DNA from: Sphingomonadales bacterium UBA2683
GTDB taxonomy: Bacteria; Pseudomonadota; Alphaproteobacteria; Sphingomonadales; Sphingomonadaceae
NCBI GenBank assembly: GCA_002354635.1
Contig: DELZ01000005.1
Location: 720,368-784,367, forward strand
Reading direction: 5' to 3'
DNA length: 64,000 bases
The position numbers were made by a program, and so were the translations under genes. This document shows positions 35,380 to 43,965 of the stretch, piece after piece (position 1 is the stretch's first letter; each line of letters starts with the position of its first letter). The notes below the pieces were generated by a model. The model was not told where the DNA came from. It made no database searches and saw only the letters and a program-made list of their open reading frames with translations.

Positions 35380-35823
35380 ATGCTGTTGCGGAAAGAAAGT
35401 CTTGTCGTAGCCGTTGACGGCACCAGAATGCTGGTCTTCAAGAATATTGGCGAGGCATTTGATCCGGAACTGAAGCTAGTCGAAGAACATCATCATCCTT
35501 CCCATAAAACATCAGAATTGGGCACCGACCGTCCAGGGCGGACCTTCCAGAGCAAGTCACCCCGCCGCGGCACCCATGAGCCGACGGATTTCCAGCAACA
35601 GGAAGAGGACCAATTCGTCATCACGGCTGCCAGGAAGATCGAGCAGATTGGATCAGAAAATGAAGCGGGCCTTGTGCTCGTCGCAGCTCCGCGTGCGCTG
35701 GGACTTATCCGCAAGAACTTGAGTCCTGCAACCAGCGCCCAATTGCTGGCAGAAATTCCCAAGGATTTTGGCGCCGATGACGCAGAGCCGCTCGCAAGAA
35801 TGCTGGCAAAACATCAAGTCTGA
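35380..35823 (+). CDS. Host attachment family protein
   Basis: A 147-residue protein of the host attachment family (PF10116), named after Agrobacterium AtsE. Blocks: VVAVDGTRMLVFKNIG near the N-terminus and LVLVAAPRALGLIRKNLSP in the middle; C-terminal EIPKDFGADDAEPLARML. Molecular role is unclear; the fold resembles RNase-related eRF1/baeRF domains. It has an AAAAGGAG site and shares one base with the ABC ATPase start. Confidence 0.82.
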   Translation: MLLRKESLVVAVDGTRMLVFKNIGEAFDPELKLVEEHHHPSHKTSELGTDRPGRTFQSKSPRRGTHEPTDFQQQEEDQFVITAARKIEQIGSENEAGLVLVAAPRALGLIRKNLSPATSAQLLAEIPKDFGADDAEPLARMLAKHQV

Positions 35824-36560
35824 TGGCCGACCCGGCACCCTCTCGCCCAGCCGAAGACAAAAGCCTTTACACTATTCGGGGGCTCACAAAAATCTATGGC
35901 GAAGGATCGACTGCCGTGCACGCATTGCGCGGCATTGATCTCGAGCTTTACAAATCGGATATGGTGGTTTTGCTGGGTGCCAGCGGCTCGGGAAAATCCA
36001 CCTTCCTCAACATCGTGGGCGGCCTGGATGAAGCGACCGATGGACAAGTGTTTTTCGAAGGCCGGGAACTGACGGCCTTGGCCACTTCCGAGCTTACCGA
36101 ATATCGCCGCAATTCCGTAAGTTTTGTATTTCAATTCTACAATCTGGTCGCATCGCTCACCGCCCGCGAAAATGTCGCGCTGATTACCGAGATTGCCGAT
36201 GATCCGATGACGCCCGAAGAGGCACTGGCACTCGTCGGGCTTGAAAAGCGGATCGATCATTTCCCGTCGCAACTTTCAGGCGGGGAGCAGCAAAGGGTTG
36301 CCATCGCCCGTGCAATTGCCAAGCGGCCCAAGGTCATGTTTTGCGATGAACCTACCGGTGCACTGGATAGCCAGACCGGCGTGATCGTCCTGGATGCGCT
36401 GGACCAGATCAATCGCGAACTCGGCACAACCACGCTGCTGATCACGCATAATGTTGTCATTGCCGATATGGCGGACCGGCTCCTGCGCTTCGCCGACGGG
36501 TCGCTGATTGAAGATCGCGACAACCCGGACCGTGTCGCACCGTCAAAGCTCCGATGGTAA
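35823..36560 (+). CDS. ABC exporter ATP-binding protein, LolD/MacB type
   Basis: A 245-residue ATPase. Walker A LLGASGSGKST (about residues 51-61), signature LSGGEQQRVAIARAIAKRP (about 153-171) and Walker B VMFCDEPTGALD are intact. The family powers exporters with FtsX-like permeases. The start overlaps the host-attachment gene by one base and the stop overlaps the permease start by 7 bases, so the three ABC genes form one operon. Confidence 0.93.
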   Translation: MADPAPSRPAEDKSLYTIRGLTKIYGEGSTAVHALRGIDLELYKSDMVVLLGASGSGKSTFLNIVGGLDEATDGQVFFEGRELTALATSELTEYRRNSVSFVFQFYNLVASLTARENVALITEIADDPMTPEEALALVGLEKRIDHFPSQLSGGEQQRVAIARAIAKRPKVMFCDEPTGALDSQTGVIVLDALDQINRELGTTTLLITHNVVIADMADRLLRFADGSLIEDRDNPDRVAPSKLRW

Positions 36561-38938
36561 TTCTGCCTGGCTGGCTTGGCGCGCTGGACCGCAAGCTGCT
36601 CCGGGATATCTGGAGGCTGCGGTCACAGGCTTTCGCCATCTCTCTGGTGATCGCCGCAGGTATCGGCATGGTGGTAATGTCCTTCGGGATGATCCGCTCG
36701 CTGGAGGCCACACGCGATGCCTATTATGACCGTTATCGCTTTGCCGACATATTTGCCTCCGCCAGACGGTTTCCGGAAAGACTGATCGATGATGTCCAGT
36801 CGCTTGATGGGGTCAGCATTGCCGAAGGCCGGCTGACCAGCGGTGCAACGCTGGATATTCCCGGGATAGCGGAGCCAATCACCACGCGCATCCATTCATT
36901 GCCCCGCGCCGGGATGCCGCGCGTCAACGCGTTGGTATTGCGAAGCGGCCGGCGGCCCAATCCCGCCCGGTCCGACGAGGTGCTGGCGAGTGAGAAATTT
37001 GCCGATGCCGCGCGCATTGGCCTGGGCGATACTATCGAGGCGTTGCTCTATGGCAAAAAGCAGCGTTTGCGAGTGGTCGGGACGGTGCTGTCACCGGAAT
37101 ATGTCTATGCGATCGGACCCGGCCAGATTTTTCCCGACAATCGACGCTTCGGGGTCCTCTGGATGGGCGAAGAGCATCTCGCTGCTGCACTGGATTCAAC
37201 CAATGCCTATAACGAACTGCTCATTCGTCTTGAACGCGGAGCCGTCGGTCAGGATGTAATTCGTCGGGTCGACAATATGCTGGAACGCTATGGCGGCCGG
37301 GGAGCAATCCCTCGAAGCGATCAGATCTCTGACCGGTTTCTAGAGAATGAACTGGCCCAGCTTGGCCAAATTACTGCGATCCTGCCGCCGATATTTCTCG
37401 GTGTGGCGGCCTTCTTGATCAATATGGTGCTGTCCCGACTGGTGGAATCGGAACGCGAAATTCTAGGATTGCTGGCCGCCTTTGGATATCGCAGCAGAGT
37501 GATCATGTGGCATTATGCAAAGCTTGCGATGGTACTGTCCTTGCCGGGTCTGGTTCTCGGACTAATGCTGGGTTCATGGATGGGCCGCGGCCTAGCTGGC
37601 ATCTATCAGGAATTTTTCGTTTTTCCGTTCCTGACCTATCGCGCGGGATCTGATGTCTTACTGATATCTTGCCTGATTACGATCATCGTTGTCCTGATGG
37701 GAGCGGCACAGACGGTAAGGCGGATTGGAAAGCTGAAGGCGGCGGAAGCGATGCGTCCGCCAGTGCCGCCCAACTACTCCGGCGGAATTGCGCAACTGAT
37801 CGGCAAGTTCAAAAGACTCGACGAACCGACCCGGATTATCCTGCGCGGGCTTGTCCGTCGTCCTTTGCGGTCGATACTCGGGTCGCTCGGTGTTGCCGCT
37901 GCCTTGGGTCTGTATGTTACGTCGGCAGGATCCATGGACAATGTCGGTATGATGACCGACCTTTTGTTTAATCAGGCCAATCGTGCCGACGTAAACGTTT
38001 CTTTTGCCGAACCGCGCGATGAGCGGGTGCTTTTTGAACTGGAACGGCTTCCCGGAGTCATGCGGGTCGAGCCGGTGCGCTATATTACCGCAACTTTGTC
38101 GGCTGGCCACCGATCCCGATCCGAGAGCCTGACTGGCATGAAACCCTATGGTGACCTCAACCGTCTGGTCGACATTGACCATGGCTTGGTCCAGCCACCG
38201 GTCAAAGGCCTGATGCTCTCTACCGTGTTGTCGAAACAGCTCGCGGTCGAACCGGGCGACCAAGTCGAGGTCGAAATAACCGAAGGACGCCGCCCGCGCC
38301 TTGCTTTGCCTGTCAGACGCATCTTGAAAAGTCCGATCGGCAATCCGGCCTATGTCGATTTCGATAGCCTCCGCCCTATCATGCGCGAAACTCCCCTGAC
38401 GTCCGGCGCCTATCTCAGCGTTGACCCCGACAAAACCGATGAACTTTACCGGAAGCTGAAGGCCATGCCCCAGGTTGCCGGATTTTCTCAACGCGCTGCA
38501 GCTCTCAACGGTATTGACGAGACCGTCGGTGAAACCATGGGAATTGTGACGTTGTTCAACACAGCATTTTCCGCCCTGATCGTGTTTGGCGTCGTGTATA
38601 ATAATGCCCGCATCAGCCTGGCTGAGCGGGCACGCGATCTGGTTTCTCTCCGCGTGCTTGGTTACAGACGCCAGGAAGTTTCCTACATCTTGCTGGGAGA
38701 ACTCGCCTTGATTGTGATTGCCGGCCTCCCATTCGGTTCACTATTCGGCTATTATCTGTCCAAATATCTTGCCGCCTCGATGAGCGGAGATTTGTTTGTC
38801 ATGCCATTTTCCCTGTCCGTGGGGACAGTTGCTTTGGCGATATTGCTGGTGCTGGCAACAGCCGCGCTATCCGCCCTGTTTGTCAGCAGCCGTTTGCACC
38901 GTCTGGATCTGGTGAGCGTATTGAAGACTCGGGAATGA
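36554..38938 (+). CDS. FtsX-like ABC permease with two FtsX domains
   Basis: A 794-residue permease with about ten predicted helices and large periplasmic regions. It has a duplicated layout: helices near residue 25-45, then 270-370, a second N-terminal helix near 450, and a final set at about 690-785. Ends ALFVSSRLHRLDLVSVLKTRE as do MacB-like permeases. It probably forms an exporter with the ATPase and the HlyD-type protein. Substrate unknown. Stop and next start overlap as ATGA. Confidence 0.9.
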   Translation: MVILPGWLGALDRKLLRDIWRLRSQAFAISLVIAAGIGMVVMSFGMIRSLEATRDAYYDRYRFADIFASARRFPERLIDDVQSLDGVSIAEGRLTSGATLDIPGIAEPITTRIHSLPRAGMPRVNALVLRSGRRPNPARSDEVLASEKFADAARIGLGDTIEALLYGKKQRLRVVGTVLSPEYVYAIGPGQIFPDNRRFGVLWMGEEHLAAALDSTNAYNELLIRLERGAVGQDVIRRVDNMLERYGGRGAIPRSDQISDRFLENELAQLGQITAILPPIFLGVAAFLINMVLSRLVESEREILGLLAAFGYRSRVIMWHYAKLAMVLSLPGLVLGLMLGSWMGRGLAGIYQEFFVFPFLTYRAGSDVLLISCLITIIVVLMGAAQTVRRIGKLKAAEAMRPPVPPNYSGGIAQLIGKFKRLDEPTRIILRGLVRRPLRSILGSLGVAAALGLYVTSAGSMDNVGMMTDLLFNQANRADVNVSFAEPRDERVLFELERLPGVMRVEPVRYITATLSAGHRSRSESLTGMKPYGDLNRLVDIDHGLVQPPVKGLMLSTVLSKQLAVEPGDQVEVEITEGRRPRLALPVRRILKSPIGNPAYVDFDSLRPIMRETPLTSGAYLSVDPDKTDELYRKLKAMPQVAGFSQRAAALNGIDETVGETMGIVTLFNTAFSALIVFGVVYNNARISLAERARDLVSLRVLGYRRQEVSYILLGELALIVIAGLPFGSLFGYYLSKYLAASMSGDLFVMPFSLSVGTVALAILLVLATAALSALFVSSRLHRLDLVSVLKTRE

Positions 38939-40158
38939 ATATGAAAAAACAACATCTGGTTCGGCTCGGCCCCAGAAGCATCATCGGCCTGATCGCTGTC
39001 GTCGTCATCGCGGCGATCTTTTTCGCGCTGCGCACACCGCCGATAGATGTCGATGTCGCCAAGGCGGTGAAAGCGCCGCTTATCGTCACAATCGACGATG
39101 AAGGCGAGACACGGATACGCGATGTATATCTGGTCGCGGCGCCAATAAGCGGGGAGTTACAGAGGATCGCTCTTGAGCCCGGTGATCCGGTGGTGGCCGG
39201 ACAGACCGTGGTGGCGCGGATCATGCCCTCGCAACCGGATTTTCTCAACCCGCGAAGCGAAGCGGAAACCCGCTCCCAGATCCAGGGACTGCAAGCACGG
39301 GTTGAATCGGCACAGGCGAGGATCGCCCAGGCGCAGGCCGACAGCAAGCTATCGGCCGCAAATTTCGAGCGTATTGCGGCGATTTATGACCGCGGGTTCG
39401 CTACCCGCACCGCCTATGATGCCGCGCGCGCCGCGCGGGATAGCAGCGAGGCCCGACTGGCGGAAGCCAGAGGTGAACGGGAGAATGCCCGATTTGCGTT
39501 GCGTGCGGCAAGAGCGCGGCTGATGGCCCCGTCGTCCCGTGATTCCGGTGCCAAGGCTCTGGATATTCGTTCCCCCGAAAGCGGTTCGGTGCTTCGCCTG
39601 GTGCAGGAAAGCGAAACGACGATCACTGCAGGATCAACGATCATGGAACTCGGCGATCCGAGTGACATTGAAATTGTCACCGATCTGCTATCCAGCGACG
39701 CGGTAAAAATCAAACCGGGAAGCGAAGTGCTGATTGACCAGTGGGGCGGAGACAAGCCGCTGAAAGGCAGAGTCCAACGAATCGAACCCTATGGATTCAC
39801 CAAGATTTCGGCCTTGGGTGTGGAAGAGCAGCGGGTGAATGTCATCATTGATTTTGTTGATCCATGGTCTGCGTACAAAGCGCTCGGCCACGGTTATCGC
39901 GTGATCGTTCGGGTCATTGAATGGTCAGGCGAGGATGTGCTGCAGGTGCCGATCAGTGCCTTGTTCCGCGACAAGGGCCAATGGTCGGTTTTCGTCATGC
40001 GCAATGGACGGGCGGTTCTGGTTCCGGTCAAGGTTGGGCGGATGAATGATGAGCACGCGCAAATCGTGGATGGGATAGACAGCGGCGCATCTGTCATTCT
40101 CCACCCGAGCGAAAAGATCGAGGAGGGTACCTCGGTCAGCTTGCGGGACGAGATTTAA
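38935..40158 (+). CDS. HlyD-family periplasmic adaptor
   Basis: A 407-residue membrane-fusion protein: N-terminal anchor (about residues 13-30), a biotinyl-lipoyl-like domain split by a coiled-coil hairpin (about 105-200, rich in Ala/Glu/Arg) and a beta-barrel C-terminal part (ESGSVLRLVQESETTITAGSTIMELG). It links the ABC exporter to an outer-membrane channel. No TolC-like gene is nearby, so an unlinked partner is presumed. Confidence 0.9.
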   Translation: MNMKKQHLVRLGPRSIIGLIAVVVIAAIFFALRTPPIDVDVAKAVKAPLIVTIDDEGETRIRDVYLVAAPISGELQRIALEPGDPVVAGQTVVARIMPSQPDFLNPRSEAETRSQIQGLQARVESAQARIAQAQADSKLSAANFERIAAIYDRGFATRTAYDAARAARDSSEARLAEARGERENARFALRAARARLMAPSSRDSGAKALDIRSPESGSVLRLVQESETTITAGSTIMELGDPSDIEIVTDLLSSDAVKIKPGSEVLIDQWGGDKPLKGRVQRIEPYGFTKISALGVEEQRVNVIIDFVDPWSAYKALGHGYRVIVRVIEWSGEDVLQVPISALFRDKGQWSVFVMRNGRAVLVPVKVGRMNDEHAQIVDGIDSGASVILHPSEKIEEGTSVSLRDEI

Positions 40159-40198
40159 TGTGATCAAATTCCAACAGCATCAGCGTCGCGCTTCTTCC

Positions 40199-40235
40199 GA
40201 CCGCCACCAAATGGCTTTTCGAGACGATGGGCTAT
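40199..40235 (+). repeat. 37-base sequence repeated near 47.1 kb (copy A)
   Basis: This stretch between the HlyD adaptor and hemN stops aligns without gaps to 47086-47122. They share the core CGAGACGATGGGC and about 29 of 37 positions. No coding role is seen. May be a short dispersed sphingomonad intergenic element. Confidence 0.45.
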
Positions 40236-40239
40236 GTCG

Positions 40240-41556
40240 CTATGCTGCAACCGTTTCCTGCCGGGTGCGAAACTGATCGAAAAGGCACGCAATATGCCGC
40301 GCATAAGGCCGTCCCGCTTCGGTAATGACCAGCTGGCCATCGCGCTGCCGGATCAGGCCCTTTTCCTTGAAAATATCGAGCATATGGGCATCCGGCAACA
40401 TATTGGCGGCCCGGGCATCGACATGCCCCTGACAGAGAAGAGAAGAGATTGTCGCACCCCGTTTCCTTGTTTCTTGGTCGCGCGTCACGCCGCGAACAGC
40501 CGCGACCGCGTCTGAAGAAACCAAAGACCGGTATCGCCCAACATTTTTTTCATTCTGCACCAAAAGTCCCGGCAAGCTGCTGATTGCGCTGGCCCCAAAA
40601 CCGAGCAGGACCTCGTTGGGATCATCGGTAAAGCCTTGAAAATTCCGATGGACCCGGCCTTCTGTCGCAGCGATTGCCAGCGAATCTGTCGGCAGGGCGA
40701 AATGGTCGAAGCCGATCGCAACATAGCCTGCCGCAGTCAGCCGCTGATAGCCGAGCTCGCTTTGTTCAAAGCGCAATTCTGCATCGGGGAGGCTGTCGCC
40801 ATCAATCCGCCTCTGCCGCGGTATCATCTCGGGCATGTGCGCATAGCCGAATAACGAGACGCGGCTGGGCTGGAGTTCGATTGCCTGAGCCAGCGTTTCG
40901 TCGAGATCCTGCAAAGACTGCTCGGGCAGGCCATACATCAGGTCGAAATTGATCGAATCAATGCCGCGCAAGCGCAAGGCGGATACGGATTTCTCGATAT
41001 CGGCGAGCGGCTGGATGCGCCCGATCGCTTCCTGGACATGCGGCGCGAAGGTCTGGACGCCAAGGCTCACTCTGCCGACATTGGACGCCGCCAGCGCCAG
41101 CGCCCATTCGGAGGTAAAGCCGCGCGGATCCAGCTCGACCGAGATTTCCGGCGTGCCGGCATCGAATATCGTCGTAATCCGGTCGAGAAGGCGGACAAAT
41201 TCTATGGTCGTAATGGCGTTCGGACTGCCGCCGCCAAATGCCATACGCCGTACTTTTCCGCGGCCGCCCAGCAACCGTCCAATCAACGCAATTTCGCTTT
41301 CCAGCGCGTCCAGATAAGCCGTCAGCCGCTGAGCCTTGCCCGCCGCGCCGGTGTTGCATCCGCAATACCAGCAGATCGAGTGGCAATAAGGAATATGAAT
41401 ATACAGGGACAGAGGCGTCCCCGACGGCATGTTGCTCAGCGCCTGGATATATTCGTCGGCGCCGCAGCCGCCATGAAACTCGACCGCGGTCGGGTAGCTG
41501 GTATAGCGCGGCACGGGTTTAGCCAGTAATTCGGAATGATAGGACCACATGTGCAA
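40240..41556 (-). CDS. hemN: Oxygen-independent coproporphyrinogen III oxidase
   Basis: A 438-residue radical SAM enzyme. The cluster motif is YCHSICWYCGCN (Cys58, Cys62, Cys65), and PRYTSYPTA near the N-terminus is diagnostic of HemN. It converts coproporphyrinogen III to protoporphyrinogen IX without oxygen, so it supports haem synthesis at low oxygen. An FNR box lies 30 bases upstream and the FnrL-type gene is next on the same strand upstream. Haem demand of the bd oxidase fits this. Confidence 0.95.
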   Translation of the reverse strand: MHMWSYHSELLAKPVPRYTSYPTAVEFHGGCGADEYIQALSNMPSGTPLSLYIHIPYCHSICWYCGCNTGAAGKAQRLTAYLDALESEIALIGRLLGGRGKVRRMAFGGGSPNAITTIEFVRLLDRITTIFDAGTPEISVELDPRGFTSEWALALAASNVGRVSLGVQTFAPHVQEAIGRIQPLADIEKSVSALRLRGIDSINFDLMYGLPEQSLQDLDETLAQAIELQPSRVSLFGYAHMPEMIPRQRRIDGDSLPDAELRFEQSELGYQRLTAAGYVAIGFDHFALPTDSLAIAATEGRVHRNFQGFTDDPNEVLLGFGASAISSLPGLLVQNEKNVGRYRSLVSSDAVAAVRGVTRDQETRKRGATISSLLCQGHVDARAANMLPDAHMLDIFKEKGLIRQRDGQLVITEAGRPYARHIACLFDQFRTRQETVAA

Positions 41557-41585
41557 GGCAATAGGCGGCTGAACCGCGCTAAGCT

Positions 41586-41599
41586 TTGATTTTGGTCAA
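41586..41599 (-). promoter_or_regulatory. FNR box upstream of hemN
   Basis: The sequence TTGAT-TTTG-GTCAA matches the TTGAT-N4-ATCAA consensus with one deviating base. Its centre is about 36 bases before the hemN start, and it lies in the gap between hemN and the fnr-type gene, consistent with activation at low oxygen by that regulator. Confidence 0.83.
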
Positions 41600-41656
41600 A
41601 GAAAGTTTCCGGAAAATGGAGCGGATCGCGATGATCCTGAAGTCTGATTGCTTGGC

Positions 41657-42358
41657 TCAGGCTATTTCTGCGAGCGCTTTCAGCCGGCTGCGATCCTTGA
41701 TGATAACGGTGCGCCGGTCAGGCAGCTCGATAATCCCTGCTTTCCGGATGCGGGTGAATTGTCGACTGACCGTTTCGATCGTCAGGCCCAATATATCCGA
41801 GATTTGCTGCCGGTCCATCGGCAGCTCGAAACGATCGAGATAGAGGGTGGTCAGACTACAGCCATCCACGGTCAGGCGATCGGACAATTCGACCAGCAGT
41901 GTGGCGATGCGCTCGGTTGCCGATTTCTTGCCCAGCATGGTCATCCATTCGCGAGCGCGGTCGAGCTCGTCGAGGGTCCGCTGGAGCAGTTTATTCTGCA
42001 GGTCGGGGTGCTCCTTTGCAAAACTGTCAAAGGAAGACCTTGAAAAGACACAGATCTCGGCATCTGTCATGGCGGTCACCCGATAGGGGCTTTCCTTGCC
42101 AAAGGGCCGGCCGATAAAATCGGAGGCATACATGACGCTGACGATCTGCTCCCGACCGTCCTGCAGGTTGACCGACAGCTTGAGCACGCCATCAATGATA
42201 TTGGCGACAACCGGAGCCGGGTCGCCCTCCCACAAGAGAGTCTCGCCGCGCTTGATCGTTCGTTTGCGGCCAAGATTGCTCAGCAACTGCAATTCATCAG
42301 TTTCCAGGCTGGCGCAAATCGCGCGGTTGCGGACAACGCATGTTGAACAATCGCTCAT
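41657..42358 (-). CDS. fnrL: FNR/FnrL-type oxygen-sensing regulator
   Basis: A 233-residue Crp/Fnr-family regulator. N-terminal MSDCSTCVVRNRAIC gives Cys4, Cys7 and Cys15; a central Cys103 (DAEICVFS) completes the four ligands of an oxygen-labile 4Fe-4S cluster. The recognition helix IETVSRQFTR has the E..SR pattern of FNR, which binds TTGAT-N4-ATCAA. It lies upstream of hemN. Probable regulator of the low-oxygen response, including hemN. Confidence 0.93.
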   Translation of the reverse strand: MSDCSTCVVRNRAICASLETDELQLLSNLGRKRTIKRGETLLWEGDPAPVVANIIDGVLKLSVNLQDGREQIVSVMYASDFIGRPFGKESPYRVTAMTDAEICVFSRSSFDSFAKEHPDLQNKLLQRTLDELDRAREWMTMLGKKSATERIATLLVELSDRLTVDGCSLTTLYLDRFELPMDRQQISDILGLTIETVSRQFTRIRKAGIIELPDRRTVIIKDRSRLKALAEIA

Positions 42359-42408
42359 GCCCGACGTTTACGCGTGGGTGGCGATAAACACAATAAAGTG
42401 ATGGTCTT

Positions 42409-42461
42409 GGTAGTGGGTCGACGGTAATTTGCAGCGTCAATTTTCAAACTGACCCACTACC
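42409..42461. mobile_element. 53-base inverted-repeat element, probable insertion sequence end remnant
   Basis: Perfect 11-base inverted repeats GGTAGTGGGTC (42409-42419) and GACCCACTACC (42451-42461) flank a 31-base spacer. The inner part, read on the minus strand, has GGGTCAGTTTGAAAATTGACG, given here as GGGTCAGTTT then GAAAATTGACG. This wording recalls the terminal repeats of IS21-family elements. No transposase remains. It marks the left edge of the AT-rich island. Confidence 0.6.
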
Positions 42462-42657
42462 TCTAATAGCGGCTATTATCGGGGTGACCTCAACCGGTCG
42501 ACGCAACATCTGACTGTGCATATCTAGCTAAGGTTCGTTGAAAGTGGACAGGCGGCTTTGGCCCCATTAGCGGTCGTCCGAATCCGATCCGTTCTTGGCC
42601 CATTTGCACAAAGCCTTCGCACCAAGGCATTCGTCTCTTGATCAAATTGCTTTCGAT

Positions 42658-42762
42658 TCAATCGTCATCGTTCGGCCTGGCCACCACGATCAGCCGCGCG
42701 TAGAGCGCGCCTGCCGCAAGCGTGAAGACAACATCGGGATCGGTGTGCCTACACATACTGGC
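42658..42762 (-). pseudogene. TetR-family regulator remnant (C-terminal domain only)
   Basis: On the minus strand a short frame reads HTDPDVVFTLAAGALYARLI and then VVARPNDDD before the stop codon. This is the last part of the TetR C-terminal ligand domain (pattern DPxxxxxLLxGALYxRLLV). Upstream of it a stop codon and unrelated sequence replace the rest of the gene. It indicates past deletion or insertion beside the IS-like remnant. Confidence 0.55.
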
Positions 42763-42960
42763 TAATTATCAACCTTTGGGGCCAGTATAAACTTGCCGTC
42801 CGAACAGTGGATAATGAATCCGTTGATTCAAACAGGCGAACAATTTTGAAATCTGCGCTCCGTCGGACACCATAACACCCATGCGTGATGTAAGCGTACC
42901 CTATTTGCACACCTACTAGAATTGATTGCTTATTGATCCTAAATTTACGATGCTGAGGAT

Positions 42961-43965
42961 ATGAGGAATAACCACAAGATATATTTAGCTTCCTTTATCT
43001 TTGTCAGTCTCACTGGATCTGCAGCGCTTGCCAAACCGATTTACGATTGTGCGGAAGCCATTTCAGCTGAAGAACTTGATAGCCAGCAGGAAAGTATGCG
43101 GCAGTTTGCAGCAATCGCGACCGTGTCTTATGTTCCACGAAACAGCAAGCTTGCCATATGGGACACAGATACAAACCAGTGGCATATCGGTAACTCCGGC
43201 AGCGCGCTGCGATCGGGAGATGCAGTTTGCCTGATCGCCGGCGTTGAACCAGCAATGATCCGCCAATCATCCGAAGATCATGCAGGATTGAAAGCCGTTG
43301 AGGCCGATCAGCTGCCATTTGTGATCAAAGGGGAACAAACCACGTTACCTTCGTCAAAGATTTCAACTTATATTGGAGAAATTGATTGGCCAACTTCCAG
43401 AGAAATCGCTGCTATTGAGAGAGGTTTAGGTAGGCCTGGGCGTCAAAGAACCGGAGCAACCCGCGGCATGAGCGTCGGCAGCACTCCTCGTGCCGTATAT
43501 CTTGGGGGAGCGGGCGTGCGGCCTGACATCACGAAGCAAAAGATGCTTATAGGACTTGAGAACCAAATGTGGGGGTGGTGCAGCACTGATGAACGGGTAG
43601 CCGTATTTGATCACGAAGAACGCTTAGCGACATTAAATCCGTTCGAACCGGAAAAATCGTCTCTGATTAAAGGTGCGACGGAAATCCGGATTTCTACGAG
43701 TTCTGACGGGTTTCGCAAAATCGACATTGAATGGATTAATGACAAAGACCTGCCCATCCCCGACTGGATAAAGCAATCCGACGATGCGTTATTGATCGGG
43801 ATTTGGCTATCGGAACATGATAGCGGTGAATATCAATGGATCGGTCACAGTCTGCTGCATCGGCTAGCCCGTTCCAGACCGGCTGCTCTATACTATCTCG
43901 CACATCGCAGCAATTGCGGTAGCGGTCATTCCTATAAACCATCGCTCAACCTTGTTCGAAACTAG
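42961..43965 (+). CDS. Exported protein of unknown function, partner of TPR-CHAT protein
   Basis: A 334-residue protein with a clear Sec signal peptide (about residues 1-24, cut after AALA). I recognise no domain in the mature part. It has a cysteine near its mature N-terminus (YDCAEA) and a few more cysteines (VCLIAG, WGWCST, SNCGSGH), charged segments, and a RGMSVGSTPRAVYLGGAG segment in the middle. The base composition is AT-richer than the flanks. Its last 14 bases overlap the start of the CHAT gene, so the two are cotranslated. It could be a substrate, inhibitor or sensor of that protease-like partner. Confidence 0.6.
   Translation: MRNNHKIYLASFIFVSLTGSAALAKPIYDCAEAISAEELDSQQESMRQFAAIATVSYVPRNSKLAIWDTDTNQWHIGNSGSALRSGDAVCLIAGVEPAMIRQSSEDHAGLKAVEADQLPFVIKGEQTTLPSSKISTYIGEIDWPTSREIAAIERGLGRPGRQRTGATRGMSVGSTPRAVYLGGAGVRPDITKQKMLIGLENQMWGWCSTDERVAVFDHEERLATLNPFEPEKSSLIKGATEIRISTSSDGFRKIDIEWINDKDLPIPDWIKQSDDALLIGIWLSEHDSGEYQWIGHSLLHRLARSRPAALYYLAHRSNCGSGHSYKPSLNLVRN

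Larger units (their letters stand above)
42359..42960. other. Intergenic region of 602 bases with mobile and gene remnants
   Basis: No intact gene. Content, left to right: the inverted-repeat element at 42409-42461, a stretch around 42535-42600 (GTTGAAAGTGGACAGG then CGGCTTTGGCCCC) that looks like dispersed sphingomonad intergenic DNA, a TetR gene tail, and about 190 AT-rich bases that should hold the promoter of the CHAT-partner gene. Confidence 0.5.

Noticed and set aside
42535..42600. GTGGACAGG...CGGCTTTGG stretch thought to be a repeat
   Set aside because: It recalls sphingomonad intergenic DNA but I find only one copy in the window, so it is noted within the intergenic entry rather than called as a repeat.
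42638..42645. TTGATCAA word thought to be an FNR site
   Set aside because: The four-base spacer between half-sites is missing, and the word lies next to the TetR remnant without a downstream gene.
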